From JAUYIV01 sp040882645 (GTDB taxonomy: Bacteria; Actinomycetota; Acidimicrobiia; Spongiisociales; UBA11373): 64,000 nt of DNA. Below, piece after piece: positions 53,407 to 61,666 of the stretch. Under the pieces are notes generated by a model. The model saw only the letters and a list, made by a program, of their open reading frames with translations. It was not told the DNA's origin and made no database searches. The translations under genes and the position numbers were made by a program. How positions within the stretch are numbered: the stretch's first letter is position 1; each line of letters opens with the position of its first letter. The stretch is taken from positions 34,231-98,230 of the forward strand of contig JBBEAX010000055.1 of NCBI GenBank assembly GCA_040882645.1, written 5' to 3'.

Positions 53407-54384
53407 CTACTGGTTCTGTTCCCACCAGTACCACCAGCTCCAAGGGCCGGCGAAGGACTCGCCGGTGATTTCCTCCAGGGCGGCGCGGGCCTGGCGTTCG
53501 TTACTCCGGAAGTCACGCCAGTCCGAGGAGGTTTGGCAGCTGCGGCATTCGAGGAGAGCTATGAGGTACGGGACCATCGGCAGCAGGGCGGTGGGATCGA
53601 TGCGGGACCAGACCCTTGCGAAGTAGACCTTGTTGGGGTCGCGCGACATCTCTGATGTCAGCGCCTGAATATCCTCAGGGGTTGGACCCCCTAATTGATC
53701 CCATTCGACATCGAAGTGGCCTCTTGCGGCCGAAGCTCCCAGGTACCCGAACATCTCCGCGAGCGGGGTCACCACTAGCCAATGGCTCCAGGATTTCGTT
53801 GGGATGAGGTCGGTTTCAGCAGGACAAGACTGAGTCCCCGAGGGGGGATCGCCGGGCCAATCCACCGTCCACGTCCCACGCACTTCCCTGTCTACTACGA
53901 GACTGGTCTCCCCCGCGACCGCTTCTCCGGTCCAGCAAACCCCCACGGTGTAGTAGGTCGCCGATCTTCTGCTGCCGTTGAGCGAGAGTTTCATCGTCGC
54001 CTGGCATCCCTCGTCGACGACGTTGATGCCCAGGGCGCTGAGCACTTCGGTGATTTTGCTCGCGACCTGGTCGCTCGGAATGATCAATTGCCCGGTTGTG
54101 ACATCCAGGCACATCGTCTCGATCAGCACATCGCCAGTCTCAGATAACCGCAACGCGACCGGAGGCATCCCCGGGTCGGGCAGCGTTGTCCAGGGTGGCA
54201 CCGTCGTGGTCGTTGTGGGCGGTGTCGTACTAGTCGTCGAACTCGGGGTCGACGACTCGGTCGGAGCAATCGACGCACTGGTCTCAGCAGCGGCCGTGGT
54301 TCCCCCGCCCTGCGCCGTCGAATCTCCCGTCGAGCAGGCGCTTACGACCAAGAAGAACACGACCGCGAGCACGGAGCGTCTCAT
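53407..54384 (-). CDS. Secreted Thr/Ser-rich lipoprotein, function unknown
   Basis: 325 residues from ATG 54384. GGAGG lies four bases upstream. The lipobox is VVFFLVVSAC; a 40-residue Thr/Ser/Pro linker follows; then a domain with six or so cysteines (ETMCLDVTTGQ, DEGCQATMKLS, VGVCWTGEAVAGETSLVVDREVRGTWTVDWPGD, ..TQSCPAE). The domain is not recognised. Paired cysteines suggest disulfides outside the cell. Confidence 0.6.
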   Translation of the reverse strand: MRRSVLAVVFFLVVSACSTGDSTAQGGGTTAAAETSASIAPTESSTPSSTTSTTPPTTTTTVPPWTTLPDPGMPPVALRLSETGDVLIETMCLDVTTGQLIIPSDQVASKITEVLSALGINVVDEGCQATMKLSLNGSRRSATYYTVGVCWTGEAVAGETSLVVDREVRGTWTVDWPGDPPSGTQSCPAETDLIPTKSWSHWLVVTPLAEMFGYLGASAARGHFDVEWDQLGGPTPEDIQALTSEMSRDPNKVYFARVWSRIDPTALLPMVPYLIALLECRSCQTSSDWRDFRSNERQARAALEEITGESFAGPWSWWYWWEQNQ

Positions 54385-54571
54385 CCCACCTCCGTTTCTG
54401 CCAGGTACACAGACCACGCCCGAGGCGTTCTAGCAGCCAGAAGACAAGACTCAGCCACGGGGCACCAGAGGCTAAAGCCCCAGGACCCAGGTGAGGGAGC
54501 GAGGGCCGCAGGGTTCAGTGCGACCCCCTCGGCCGCGGCGATCACCTCAGGGTGGGGTCGCACGATATCGG

Positions 54572-54661
54572 CGGAGAGGGAGGGATTTGAACCCTCGAAG
54601 GGGTTTAACACCCCTTACTCGCTTAGCAGGCGAGCGCCTTCGACCACTCGGCCACCTCTCC
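54572..54661 (-). tRNA. tRNA-Ser(GCU)
   Basis: Reverse strand GGAGAGGTGGCCGAGTGG.., anticodon loop CTGCTAA (GCU), long variable arm, T-loop GGTTCAAATCC, acceptor GGAGAGG/CCTCTCC with discriminator G. 90 nt. Confidence 0.94.
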
Positions 54662-54703
54662 ATGCTCGGGAAGGCCCGAGCCGGGACATTGTGACACCTC
54701 GCG

Positions 54704-54790
54704 CGGAGGGGGTGGGATTCGAACCCACGGAGCCCCGGAGGGCTCAGCAGTTTTCAAGACTGCCGCCTTCGTCCGCTCGGCCACCCCTCC
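54704..54790 (-). tRNA. tRNA-Ser(UGA)
   Basis: Reverse strand GGAGGGGTGGCCGAGCGG.., anticodon loop CTTGAAA (UGA), long variable arm, T-loop GGTTCGAATCC, acceptor GGAGGGG/CCCCTCC, G discriminator. 87 nt. Confidence 0.94.
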
Positions 54791-54992
54791 CAACCAGCTC
54801 CGGCTCCGGCCCCAGCCCCTGCCAGAGGCAACGAGACCTAGCCGTACGACCAAACGAGCGGAGGGGGTGGGATTCGAACCCACGGGACCAGAAACCCGGC
54901 CCAACAGTTTTCGAGACTGCCGCCTTCGTCCGCTCGGCCACCCCTCCAGGTCAGCTCCGGCTCCAGCCCCAGCCCCTGCCAGAGGGAACAAG
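54791..54992. repeat. Direct repeat flanking tRNA-Ser(CGA)
   Basis: CAGCTCCGGCTCC..CCCCAGCCCCTGCCAGAGG occurs twice with few changes, at about 54795-54829 and 54953-54987, bracketing tRNA-Ser(CGA). The words recur beside tRNA-Leu at 46.98-47.13 kb. The two copies likely arose when a tRNA-plus-spacer unit was duplicated: Ser(UGA) and Ser(CGA) share nearly the same sequence around their 5' halves. Confidence 0.65.
54859..54947 (-). tRNA. tRNA-Ser(CGA)
   Basis: Reverse strand GGAGGGGTGGCCGAGCGG.., anticodon loop CTCGAAA (CGA), variable arm differs from Ser(UGA), T-loop GGTTCGAATCC, acceptor identical to Ser(UGA). 89 nt. Confidence 0.94.
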
Positions 54993-55056
54993 GCCCAGCC
55001 GTGCGACTCCAACTGTCGGTTGGGATTGTGGCATCTACCGGGGGGGTAATCGCCAC

Positions 55057-55515
55057 TCACCGTCGTGAACTGAAGAACTCCTCCAGGAGCGTCGTCGATT
55101 CCTCGCCCAGGACGCCGGCGACGAGTTCGACCCGGTGGTTGAGGCGGGCGTCCTGGGGGATGTTGTAGAGGCTCCAGGCACCGCCGGCCCGGAGGTCGGC
55201 TGCCCCATAGACGATCCGGTCCACCCGGGCCCACACGGCCGCCATGGCGCACATCGGGCAAGGTTCGAGGGTCACCACCAGGGTGTGCCCGGTGAGTCGC
55301 CAGTCGCCGGCGGCCCGCGACGCCGCCGACAGCACCAGCATTTCGGCGTGGGCGGTGGCATCCCCCAACTCCTCCCGCCGATTGTGATCGGAAGCCACGA
55401 TCACCCCAGAAGCACCGAGCAGCACCGCCCCGACAGGCACATCACCGTGCTGAAGAGCGACCCGCGCTTCTTCCAGGGCCTGTCGCATGGGGGCGGAATA
55501 GTCGGGCAGTGTCAT
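55057..55515 (-). CDS. tadA: tRNA(A34) adenosine deaminase TadA
   Basis: 152 residues. Zinc-deaminase motifs HAEMLVLS (HAE) and LEPCPMCAMA (PCxxC), with the family's loop DHNRREELGDATAHAE. TadA converts A34 to inosine in tRNA-Arg(ACG); such a tRNA starts at the window's right edge. It lies between the tRNA-Ser genes. Confidence 0.93.
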   Translation of the reverse strand: MTLPDYSAPMRQALEEARVALQHGDVPVGAVLLGASGVIVASDHNRREELGDATAHAEMLVLSAASRAAGDWRLTGHTLVVTLEPCPMCAMAAVWARVDRIVYGAADLRAGGAWSLYNIPQDARLNHRVELVAGVLGEESTTLLEEFFSSRR

Positions 55516-55562
55516 TGCCCAGGCTCCAAGGAGAGGGTCTCCTCTGAGCGCCCCCTCCGTTT

Positions 55563-55600
55563 CGGCCTTCGGCCGATCGTCCTCCCCCTTCGGGGGAGGA
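55563..55600. repeat. REP-like paired hairpins
   Basis: CGGCCTTCGGCCG (55563-55575) then TCCTCCCCC-TTC-GGGGGAGGA (55580-55600), the same core as 23230-23275. It lies just upstream of tadA and beside a tRNA-Ser 3' fragment. Confidence 0.6.
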
Positions 55601-55626
55601 CGCGGAGGGAGAGGGATTTGAACCCT
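55601..55626 (-). other. tRNA-Ser 3'-end fragment (att-like duplicate)
   Basis: A 26-bp stretch (55601-55626) is identical to the 3' end of tRNA-Ser(GGA) at 55760-55785, covering the T-arm and 3' acceptor strand. The upstream portion (to about 55690) does not form a credible tRNA. It may be an integration footprint or a partial gene duplication. Confidence 0.6.
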
Positions 55627-55761
55627 TCTCCGCGCTGTCTAGAGGTCCGCAAATCTATCGTCCGTCCGGTCGGTGCGGAGCCGGGGAGTGTAGGGAAGTG
55701 ACGCGAGGGGAGACCGGTTTCGCCGCCGGGTAGGCGGCGAACACCGAGGAGCGGTGGCTCG

Positions 55762-55852
55762 CGGAGGGAGAGGGATTTGAACCCTCGTGGCGGCTTTCGC
55801 CGCCAACACGCTTTCCAGGCGTGCGCACTCGGCCGGACTATGCGATCCCTCC
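55762..55852 (-). tRNA. tRNA-Ser(GGA)
   Basis: Reverse strand GGAGGGATCGCATAGTCC.., anticodon loop CTGGAAA (GGA), variable arm TGGCGGCGAAAGCCGCCA-like hairpin, T-loop GGTTCAAATCC, acceptor GGAGGGA/TCCCTCC, G discriminator. 91 nt. The D-arm region is atypical compared with the other three. Confidence 0.9.
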
Positions 55853-55883
55853 TGGTGGCCTGGGAGTGTAGGTCGGCCCCGGG

Positions 55884-57551
55884 TCAGGCCCCGATCGACT
55901 CCTCGACGAGGTCGGCGAGCAGGTCGAGGGGAACCGGGCCGTTCCCCAGCACGGTGTCGTGGTACTCCTTGATGTCGAACCGACTGCCCAACGCCTGCTT
56001 GGCGTGTTCCCGGAGTCGGAACAGCTCTCGCTGCCCCACCTTGTATGCCAGCGCCTGCCCGACATACCCGATGTACCGATCCACCTCGTTGACGATGTTG
56101 TTGGGCGCTTGGGGAGAGTTCTTCATGAAGTAGTCGATCGCCTGCTGGCGGCTCCACCCGAGGGCGTGAAGGCCGGTGTCGACCACCAGGCGTCCCGCCC
56201 GCCAGGAATCGAACGACAAGATGCCCATCCGCTCCAGGTCACCGGAGTACAGGCTCATCTCGTCGGAGAGCCGCTCGGTATACAGACCCCAGCCCTCGGT
56301 ATAGACGGTCACGTTGCCATTGCGTCGGAAGGTGGGCACCCCTTCGAGTTCCTGTGCGATGGCGATCTGCAGGTGGTGTCCGGGGATGCTCTCGTGGAAT
56401 GCGAGCGCCTCGGACTCGAACCGGGTGCGCGTCGTCGGGTCGGTGAGGTTGATGAAGAAGATCCCCGGGCGGCTCTGGTCGTCGGCGGGGGGAAAGTAGT
56501 ACGCCAGCGTGGCGTCGGCGGCCCCGATGTCGGGGATCGGCTGCACCATGCACGGGGCTTCCGGTAGGCGGCCGAACCATTGGGGGATTGCTTCGCGGGC
56601 CCGGGCCAGGGCGTCTTCAGCGGCCTGGTGCACCTGGTCCGCCGTTTCGAAGCGGAGGGCGGGGTCGTTACGCAGCCGGTCATAGATCGTCGGCACGTCG
56701 GTGGTGCCGAGGACGGGACCGCCGAGCGCCCGATACTCGTCCTCGAGTGAGGCGATCTCGTCCAGTCCGATCTGGTGCAGGTCGCGGGGGTCGAGGTCGA
56801 GAGTGGTGTAACGCTTCACGGCCCGTCGATAGATCTCTTCCCCGTCGGGCAGCCAGCACACGCCCGACTTCTCCGGCGGCCGGCCGTGGGGGAGGATGTC
56901 GGCGGCGATGCCATCGCGGTACCGGGCGAAAGCGGGTCTGACCACCTCGCGTACCTGCTCGATCATCTCCACCCGCCAGTCGTCGGCGTCCATCTCATCG
57001 GGGAGGGAGATCTGCATGAAGGCGTCGGCAGTCAGCGGCGAATCGAGGTAAGCGTCGATCTGCTTCAGCACCTTCTCGATCGCCACCTGCGGGGGAGTAC
57101 GGCCGTTGGCGACACCATCGCGGTGCCGCTGCAGGGCCTGATCGAAGAGAAGGCCCGTCTTGGAGGCCTTCCCCAGGAAAGCATCCGCCTGCTCGGGGTT
57201 GTTGGCCCGGAGTTGCGACACGCCCTGGATCACATCCATGTGGACCCCGAGCATCGGGTCGACCATGAATTCGGGCATCCGGGAGCGGAGGGCATCGGCC
57301 TGGGAGGCTGCCTCAGACAGCAGCACGTGCCGGGTGATTCGATCGTTCTTGTCGAGCCCGGTTGGGTCGATCGCCTTGGCCTGAACGACGATCGAGTCGA
57401 GATCGGCGGTGAGCGCCTCCTCGGCGCCGCGGGAGAGGTCCTCCACCTGATCGTCGAAGCGATGATCGCCGAGCAGCGAGGCCCACATGGGGCTGGTCTC
57501 CATGACCCGATCCCAGTAGCGGTCCGCGAGTTGCGAGAGCTGCTCGTTCAT
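55884..57551 (-). CDS. DUF885-family protein (putative metallopeptidase)
   Basis: 555 residues from ATG 57551 (MNEQLSQLADRYWDRVMETSPMWASLLGDHRFDD, the standard DUF885 N-terminus). The catalytic-looking motif is ALAFHESIPGHHLQIAIAQELEG, with TEGWGLYTERL downstream, comparable to HExxH..E zinc peptidases. Family members are secreted or cytosolic proteins of uncertain substrate. No signal peptide here. An in-frame GTG/ATG upstream to 57602 is possible. Confidence 0.88.
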   Translation of the reverse strand: MNEQLSQLADRYWDRVMETSPMWASLLGDHRFDDQVEDLSRGAEEALTADLDSIVVQAKAIDPTGLDKNDRITRHVLLSEAASQADALRSRMPEFMVDPMLGVHMDVIQGVSQLRANNPEQADAFLGKASKTGLLFDQALQRHRDGVANGRTPPQVAIEKVLKQIDAYLDSPLTADAFMQISLPDEMDADDWRVEMIEQVREVVRPAFARYRDGIAADILPHGRPPEKSGVCWLPDGEEIYRRAVKRYTTLDLDPRDLHQIGLDEIASLEDEYRALGGPVLGTTDVPTIYDRLRNDPALRFETADQVHQAAEDALARAREAIPQWFGRLPEAPCMVQPIPDIGAADATLAYYFPPADDQSRPGIFFINLTDPTTRTRFESEALAFHESIPGHHLQIAIAQELEGVPTFRRNGNVTVYTEGWGLYTERLSDEMSLYSGDLERMGILSFDSWRAGRLVVDTGLHALGWSRQQAIDYFMKNSPQAPNNIVNEVDRYIGYVGQALAYKVGQRELFRLREHAKQALGSRFDIKEYHDTVLGNGPVPLDLLADLVEESIGA

Positions 57552-57602
57552 GCATCCCCGTTCGTAGGCCCGCCGAACGATAGGGCCGTGAAGACGAGCC
57601 AC

Positions 57603-57777
57603 TTCCGCCGGACACCAGCCGGCGGCTCGTGGGCCCCTTCGCCGCTCCCGTCACTGCCTGGGCCGTGGTTTGACCGAGAACCTCATACCCGAGGTTTCTT
57701 GGTAACGACTGCCAAAGGGCTACCTATTGGCCGCCGAGATGCCGATCTACTTTGGGTAGTAGTCCTCTATCTAGAAG
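57603..57777 (+). promoter_or_regulatory. Structured leader upstream of ice-binding-like gene
   Basis: 175 bp with TTGACC (57670-57675) as a possible -35, a hairpin AACCTC-ATACCC-GAGGTT (57680-57697), a following TGCCAAAGGGCTACC stretch, and a CTAC..GTAG hairpin near 57752. I compared it with known c-di-GMP riboswitch sequence from memory and the match is unconvincing. It is either divergent promoters for DUF885 and the surface gene, or an unrecognised structured leader. Confidence 0.35.
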
Positions 57778-58830
57778 GTGCACATCACGCGACTCACCAA
57801 CGGCTCCACGAGAGTCAACCGAGGCAGGTCCAAGGTCGGGCTCGCCGCGGTCGCAGCAATGACCTCTGCCCTTCTCCTGCTGCCTTTCATGGCCTGGGCG
57901 GCAGATCCCGTCGGCTTGGGCGTGGCGAACAGCTTCGCTGTCCTCGCCGGCACCACCATCACCAACACGGGGGCCACGACCATCAACGGTGATGTCGGCC
58001 TCCATGACGGCACGGACACCCCCGGATTGACCCCTGAAATGGTGAACGGCGAGTTCCACATAGCGAATGACGAAGCTCTGGCGGCCAAGAACGCGCTCAC
58101 CGCCGCATACATCGAGGTTGCGGGGCGGACAGCCGATGAAACCCTCGGTGAGGCACTCGGCGGAACGACGGTCTTCGGTGGCGGGGTCTACGCCTCCGCA
58201 AGCGGAGCATTCACTATCTCCGGATCCGTGACCCTCGACGCTGAGGGTGACCCTGACGCCATCTTCGTGTTCCAGATGGCCTCGACGCTCACGACCGGCG
58301 TGGGCAGTTCAGTGGTCTTCGCCAATGGCGCGCAGGCGTGCAATGTCTACTGGCAGGTCGGAAGCTCGGCAGACTTGTTCTCCAACACGAACTTCCAAGG
58401 GACCATCCTCGCCCTCACGTCCATCAACTTGCAGAACGGCGCGACGATCTCAGGAAGGGCGCTGGCGCGCAACGGCGCGGTGACTATGGACAGCAACACG
58501 ATCACTCAGGTTGGCTGCGCTGCTCCCCCGGTGGCCTCTACGACGACCACGACGGTTGCCGCGACGACCTCGACGGTTGCCGCGACGACCTCGACGGTTG
58601 CCGCGACGACCAGTACCACCGCGGTACCTGCGATCACCGCGACGACGGCGGACATCAACGCATTGGTGACTCCGACAACGATCGCGTTCCCGGACGGCGG
58701 AGCGCAGACGGGGGGGAGCCCGACATCGGGCAGCCCGGACATGACGCTTGTTGCGGTCGGAGCCGTATTGCTCGCTTCCGCGGCCGGTGCGTTCGGCTGG
58801 CGCATGCGCTCGGTCCGACGCAACTCGTAG
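57778..58830 (+). CDS. Secreted ice-binding-like (DUF3494) surface protein
   Basis: 350 residues from GTG 57778. A signal peptide ends about AWAADP (residue 43). Residues 48-245 are DUF3494 (SFAVLAGTTITNTGATTINGDVGLHDG.., AGRTADETLGEALGGTTVFGGGVYASASGAFTISGSVTLDAEGDPDAIFVFQMASTLTTG). A three-fold VAATTST stalk (260-280) follows, then GAQTG (308-312), a membrane helix (322-341) and basic tail. DUF3494 proteins bind ice in some species; others are adhesins. Confidence 0.85.
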   Translation: MHITRLTNGSTRVNRGRSKVGLAAVAAMTSALLLLPFMAWAADPVGLGVANSFAVLAGTTITNTGATTINGDVGLHDGTDTPGLTPEMVNGEFHIANDEALAAKNALTAAYIEVAGRTADETLGEALGGTTVFGGGVYASASGAFTISGSVTLDAEGDPDAIFVFQMASTLTTGVGSSVVFANGAQACNVYWQVGSSADLFSNTNFQGTILALTSINLQNGATISGRALARNGAVTMDSNTITQVGCAAPPVASTTTTTVAATTSTVAATTSTVAATTSTTAVPAITATTADINALVTPTTIAFPDGGAQTGGSPTSGSPDMTLVAVGAVLLASAAGAFGWRMRSVRRNS

Positions 58831-58845
58831 AGCGCCGAGCCTCAG

Positions 58846-59589
58846 GTGAAGTCCTCCTCGATCGGCTCCAGCCGCCGCCAGACATTCATGGCGGCGGCTG
58901 CTGCCGTGATGGCTGTGACCGGGGTGATCGCAATCGTCTTGGCGATGCCGACCTCGGAGCACCAGGCCCCACAACCTCCGGCTGAAGCGTTCGGAGTCGT
59001 CGAGCCTTGGCGGGAAGTCATTGCGCCGGTTGGGGCGGTCCCGACCCCCGATCCGGCTTCGATCACGACAACGGCGGTTGCCGCTGACCCATACGAGATC
59101 CCGTCGTCACTGCCGATCTTCATCGACATTTCGGCGATCGAGGCCCACTCGACCCTGCAATACCTCGGTTTGACACCCGACGGAGCCCTTGAGGTTCCGA
59201 AGTCACCCCGGTACCACGAGGCCGCTTGGTACAAGTATTCGTCGGAACCCGGTTCGCCCGGGCCGGCGGTGATCCTGGGCCACGTCGACTCGGTGTCAGA
59301 CGGCCGCTCGATCTTCTACTACCTGGGCGACGTTCGGCCAGGCGACGAGATCCTCGTAACTCGGAGCGACGGGCTGATAGCGGTCTTTGTCGTCGATGGT
59401 GTGCGCAGCTATCCGAAGGCCCACTTCCCGACCTTCCTCGTCTATGGCCCGACCGAGGGCTCGACGCTGCGCGTGATCACCTGCGGCGGCCCGTGGGACC
59501 GCTACGCGAACAGTTTCGAGGAGAACATCGTGGTGTTCGCCTCATTGACCGGCTTTCGGGAGACCCCGCTCCACGCCATCGTCACCTGA
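58846..59589 (+). CDS. Class F sortase
   Basis: 247 residues, starting 15 bp after the ice-binding-like gene. N-terminal membrane anchor (residues 15-33), Pro-rich linker, then the sortase barrel. Catalytic His146 is in VILGHVDS and Cys213 in VITCGGPWDRY; the strand ENIVVFA follows. Class F sortases lack extra motifs seen in A/B and attach proteins to peptidoglycan. Its probable substrate is the neighbouring protein with GAQTG. Confidence 0.88.
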   Translation: MKSSSIGSSRRQTFMAAAAAVMAVTGVIAIVLAMPTSEHQAPQPPAEAFGVVEPWREVIAPVGAVPTPDPASITTTAVAADPYEIPSSLPIFIDISAIEAHSTLQYLGLTPDGALEVPKSPRYHEAAWYKYSSEPGSPGPAVILGHVDSVSDGRSIFYYLGDVRPGDEILVTRSDGLIAVFVVDGVRSYPKAHFPTFLVYGPTEGSTLRVITCGGPWDRYANSFEENIVVFASLTGFRETPLHAIVT

Positions 59590-59617
59590 GCGGCCCCTCC
59601 CACTCGACCCGCATCCG

Positions 59618-59944
59618 TCATTGGGTGTCGGTGGGAAGATCGTCTGGGAACAGTGGTCGGGGCCTCCCACGATGCCACCTGTCGATGGTCTCGGCGTCGC
59701 ACGAGTGGCACAGGTGGACCGTTCGGATCCCCACGATCGACAGCTGGGTGCCACGGGACTTCTCCACGATCGCCATCGGCGCCGGCTGCATGTTGCCGCC
59801 GCCACACTTCGAGCACCGGGGGCTGGTCGATCTCTTCCAGGTGACGCCACATGTGCCACAGGTGATCGCGATGGAGTCGCCGGAGGGCTTCCCGGCAAGG
59901 TCGTCTTCCTCGCCACATGACGGGCATTTGATGTCGATCGGCAT
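59618..59944 (-). CDS. Zinc-ribbon protein (three CxxC knuckles)
   Basis: 108 residues: IKCPSCGEEDDLAG, ITCGTCGVTWKR, PRCSKCGGGNMQ and later VHLCHSCDAE. Four CxxC pairs suit two zinc ribbons. Function unknown; such proteins are often accessory factors of transcription or RNA-binding complexes. Lies 10 bp downstream of prfC, reading in the same direction. Confidence 0.7.
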   Translation of the reverse strand: MPIDIKCPSCGEEDDLAGKPSGDSIAITCGTCGVTWKRSTSPRCSKCGGGNMQPAPMAIVEKSRGTQLSIVGIRTVHLCHSCDAETIDRWHRGRPRPLFPDDLPTDTQ

Positions 59945-59954
59945 CTGCGTCCTC

Positions 59955-61526
59955 TCACAGACCGACGATGGTGTCCAGGACGATGTCGGGATGATCCCGC
60001 CTGGTCACGTTGAGCATGTTCTCGCTGGGGAACAGTGCGAGTAGCGTCCCGTCACGGCGCTCGGCCACCTCGATCCCGCGCTGGGCCGATGCCACCACCC
60101 TGCCGGCCTCGTCGGTGCGGCGCGCCAGTCGGTAGGGCACCGGGTCCAGCCTCACCTTTGCGCCGAACTCGGCCTCCAGCCGGTAGAGGGCGACCTCGAA
60201 CTGCATCTCGCCCACCGCACCGAGGATCGGCTCCCTCTCCCCACGGTCCCGGGTATGCAGCGCCTGGATGACACCCTCGTCGTCGAGTTGGGCGATGCCG
60301 CGGCGAAACTGCTTGTAGCGCGAGGTGTCGAGGGTGCGGGCGATCCGGAAATGCTCGGGGGCGAAAGTGGGGAGGGTGCGGAAGTTTGCCTTGCCGTCTG
60401 CGCTGAGGCTGTCGCCGATGCTCAGATCGGAAGCGTTGACCAATCCGACGATGTCGCCCGGGAAGGCGATGTCGACGGTGTCGCGATCGCGCCCGAACAT
60501 CTGGTGGGCGTACTTGGTGGAGGTGCTGCGCCCGGTGCGGTGGTTGGTGAGGGCGACCCCGCGTTCGAACCGCCCCGAGCACACCCGCATGAACGCGATC
60601 CGATCGCGATGGCGGGGATCGAGGTTGGCCTGGATCTTGAAGATGAAGCCGGCGAGGGGGTCGTCCACTGGGCGCACCCGGCCGTCGCGTTCGGTCTGTG
60701 GCGTGGGCGACGGCGCCATCCCCGCGATGGAGTCCAAGAGGAGCCGTACCCCGAAATTCCACAGCGCCGAGCCGAAGAAGACTGGCGTCGACTCACCGCG
60801 CATGAATCGCTCCGGATCGTGGTCGGCGCCCACTCCGTCGAGTACCGCCAGCTCTTGTGCAGCCTCGGCGCCATGCGGTGACTCGGAGAGGGCTTCGAGG
60901 CCGGCCTTCTTCTCGTCGCCGATGCTGGCACCACGGGCAGTCCGCTCGAACCGCCAGAAGGTGTCGTCCCGCCGGTCGACCACACCCTCGAAATCAGGCC
61001 CATTGCCCACCGGCCAGGTGACGGGAGTCGCGGTCATTTCGAGCTGCCGCTCGATGTCGTCGATCAACTCCAGTGGAGCAAGCCCGGGGCGGTCGACCTT
61101 GTTGATGAATGTGATCAGCGGGATCCCGCGAGCCTGGGCAACCTGGAAGAGCTTCAGGGTCTGGGACTCGACACCTTTGGCGGCGTCGAGGACGATCACC
61201 GCCGCGTCCACGGCGGAGAGCACCCGATAGGTGTCCTCGGAAAAGTCCCGGTGGCCGGGGGTGTCGAGGAGGTTGAACAGCACCCCGTCGTGCTCGAATC
61301 GCAGCACCGTGGAGCTGATCGAGATACCTCGCTGCCTCTCGAGTTCCATCCAATCGGACGACACGTCGCGTTGGGCCCCGGCGCGTGCTCGGACCGCGCC
61401 CGCCTCCACGATCGCCCCGGAGTAGAGGAGCAGCTTCTCGGTCAGCGTCGTCTTCCCGGCGTCGGGGTGAGAGATGATGGCGAAGGTGCGACGCCTCGCC
61501 GCTTCGGACGCGACGGAATCGGTCAC
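59955..61526 (-). CDS. prfC: Peptide chain release factor 3
   Basis: 523 residues from GTG 61526 (VTDSVASEAARRRTFAIISHPDAGKTTLTEKLL). Motifs: G1 SHPDAGKTT, G3 DTPGHRDFSEDTYR, G4 NKVDR (INKVDRPGLAPLEL). Domains II-III follow the RF3 pattern (YAHQMFGRDRDTVDIAFPGDIVGLVNASDLSIGDSL..) and EMQFEVALYRLEAEFGAKVRL is in the C-terminal domain. RF3 is a GTPase that recycles RF1/RF2. GTG 61553 (9 codons upstream) is an alternative start. Confidence 0.93.
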   Translation of the reverse strand: MTDSVASEAARRRTFAIISHPDAGKTTLTEKLLLYSGAIVEAGAVRARAGAQRDVSSDWMELERQRGISISSTVLRFEHDGVLFNLLDTPGHRDFSEDTYRVLSAVDAAVIVLDAAKGVESQTLKLFQVAQARGIPLITFINKVDRPGLAPLELIDDIERQLEMTATPVTWPVGNGPDFEGVVDRRDDTFWRFERTARGASIGDEKKAGLEALSESPHGAEAAQELAVLDGVGADHDPERFMRGESTPVFFGSALWNFGVRLLLDSIAGMAPSPTPQTERDGRVRPVDDPLAGFIFKIQANLDPRHRDRIAFMRVCSGRFERGVALTNHRTGRSTSTKYAHQMFGRDRDTVDIAFPGDIVGLVNASDLSIGDSLSADGKANFRTLPTFAPEHFRIARTLDTSRYKQFRRGIAQLDDEGVIQALHTRDRGEREPILGAVGEMQFEVALYRLEAEFGAKVRLDPVPYRLARRTDEAGRVVASAQRGIEVAERRDGTLLALFPSENMLNVTRRDHPDIVLDTIVGL

Positions 61527-61666
61527 GGTTGCCGTCCGAGGGGGCAGTAACACGCGACGGCGAAGGAGTGGGGAAGCGCGATGATCTCGGTCCTGTCTCG
61601 AGGCTGACCGCCTGACGGCAGTCAGTCGAATCTACTGCGGTCCGATTGGTTGCCGAACTCGGCTCC

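Noticed and set aside
55601..55690. A fifth tRNA-Ser with CUA-like anticodon
   Set aside because: Only the 3' 26 bp match a tRNA; no 5' acceptor, D-arm or plausible anticodon stem could be formed.
57603..57777. c-di-GMP riboswitch
   Set aside because: Conserved GEMM tetraloop, receptor and the GGGACGCAAAGCC segment are not visible; only a vague resemblance.
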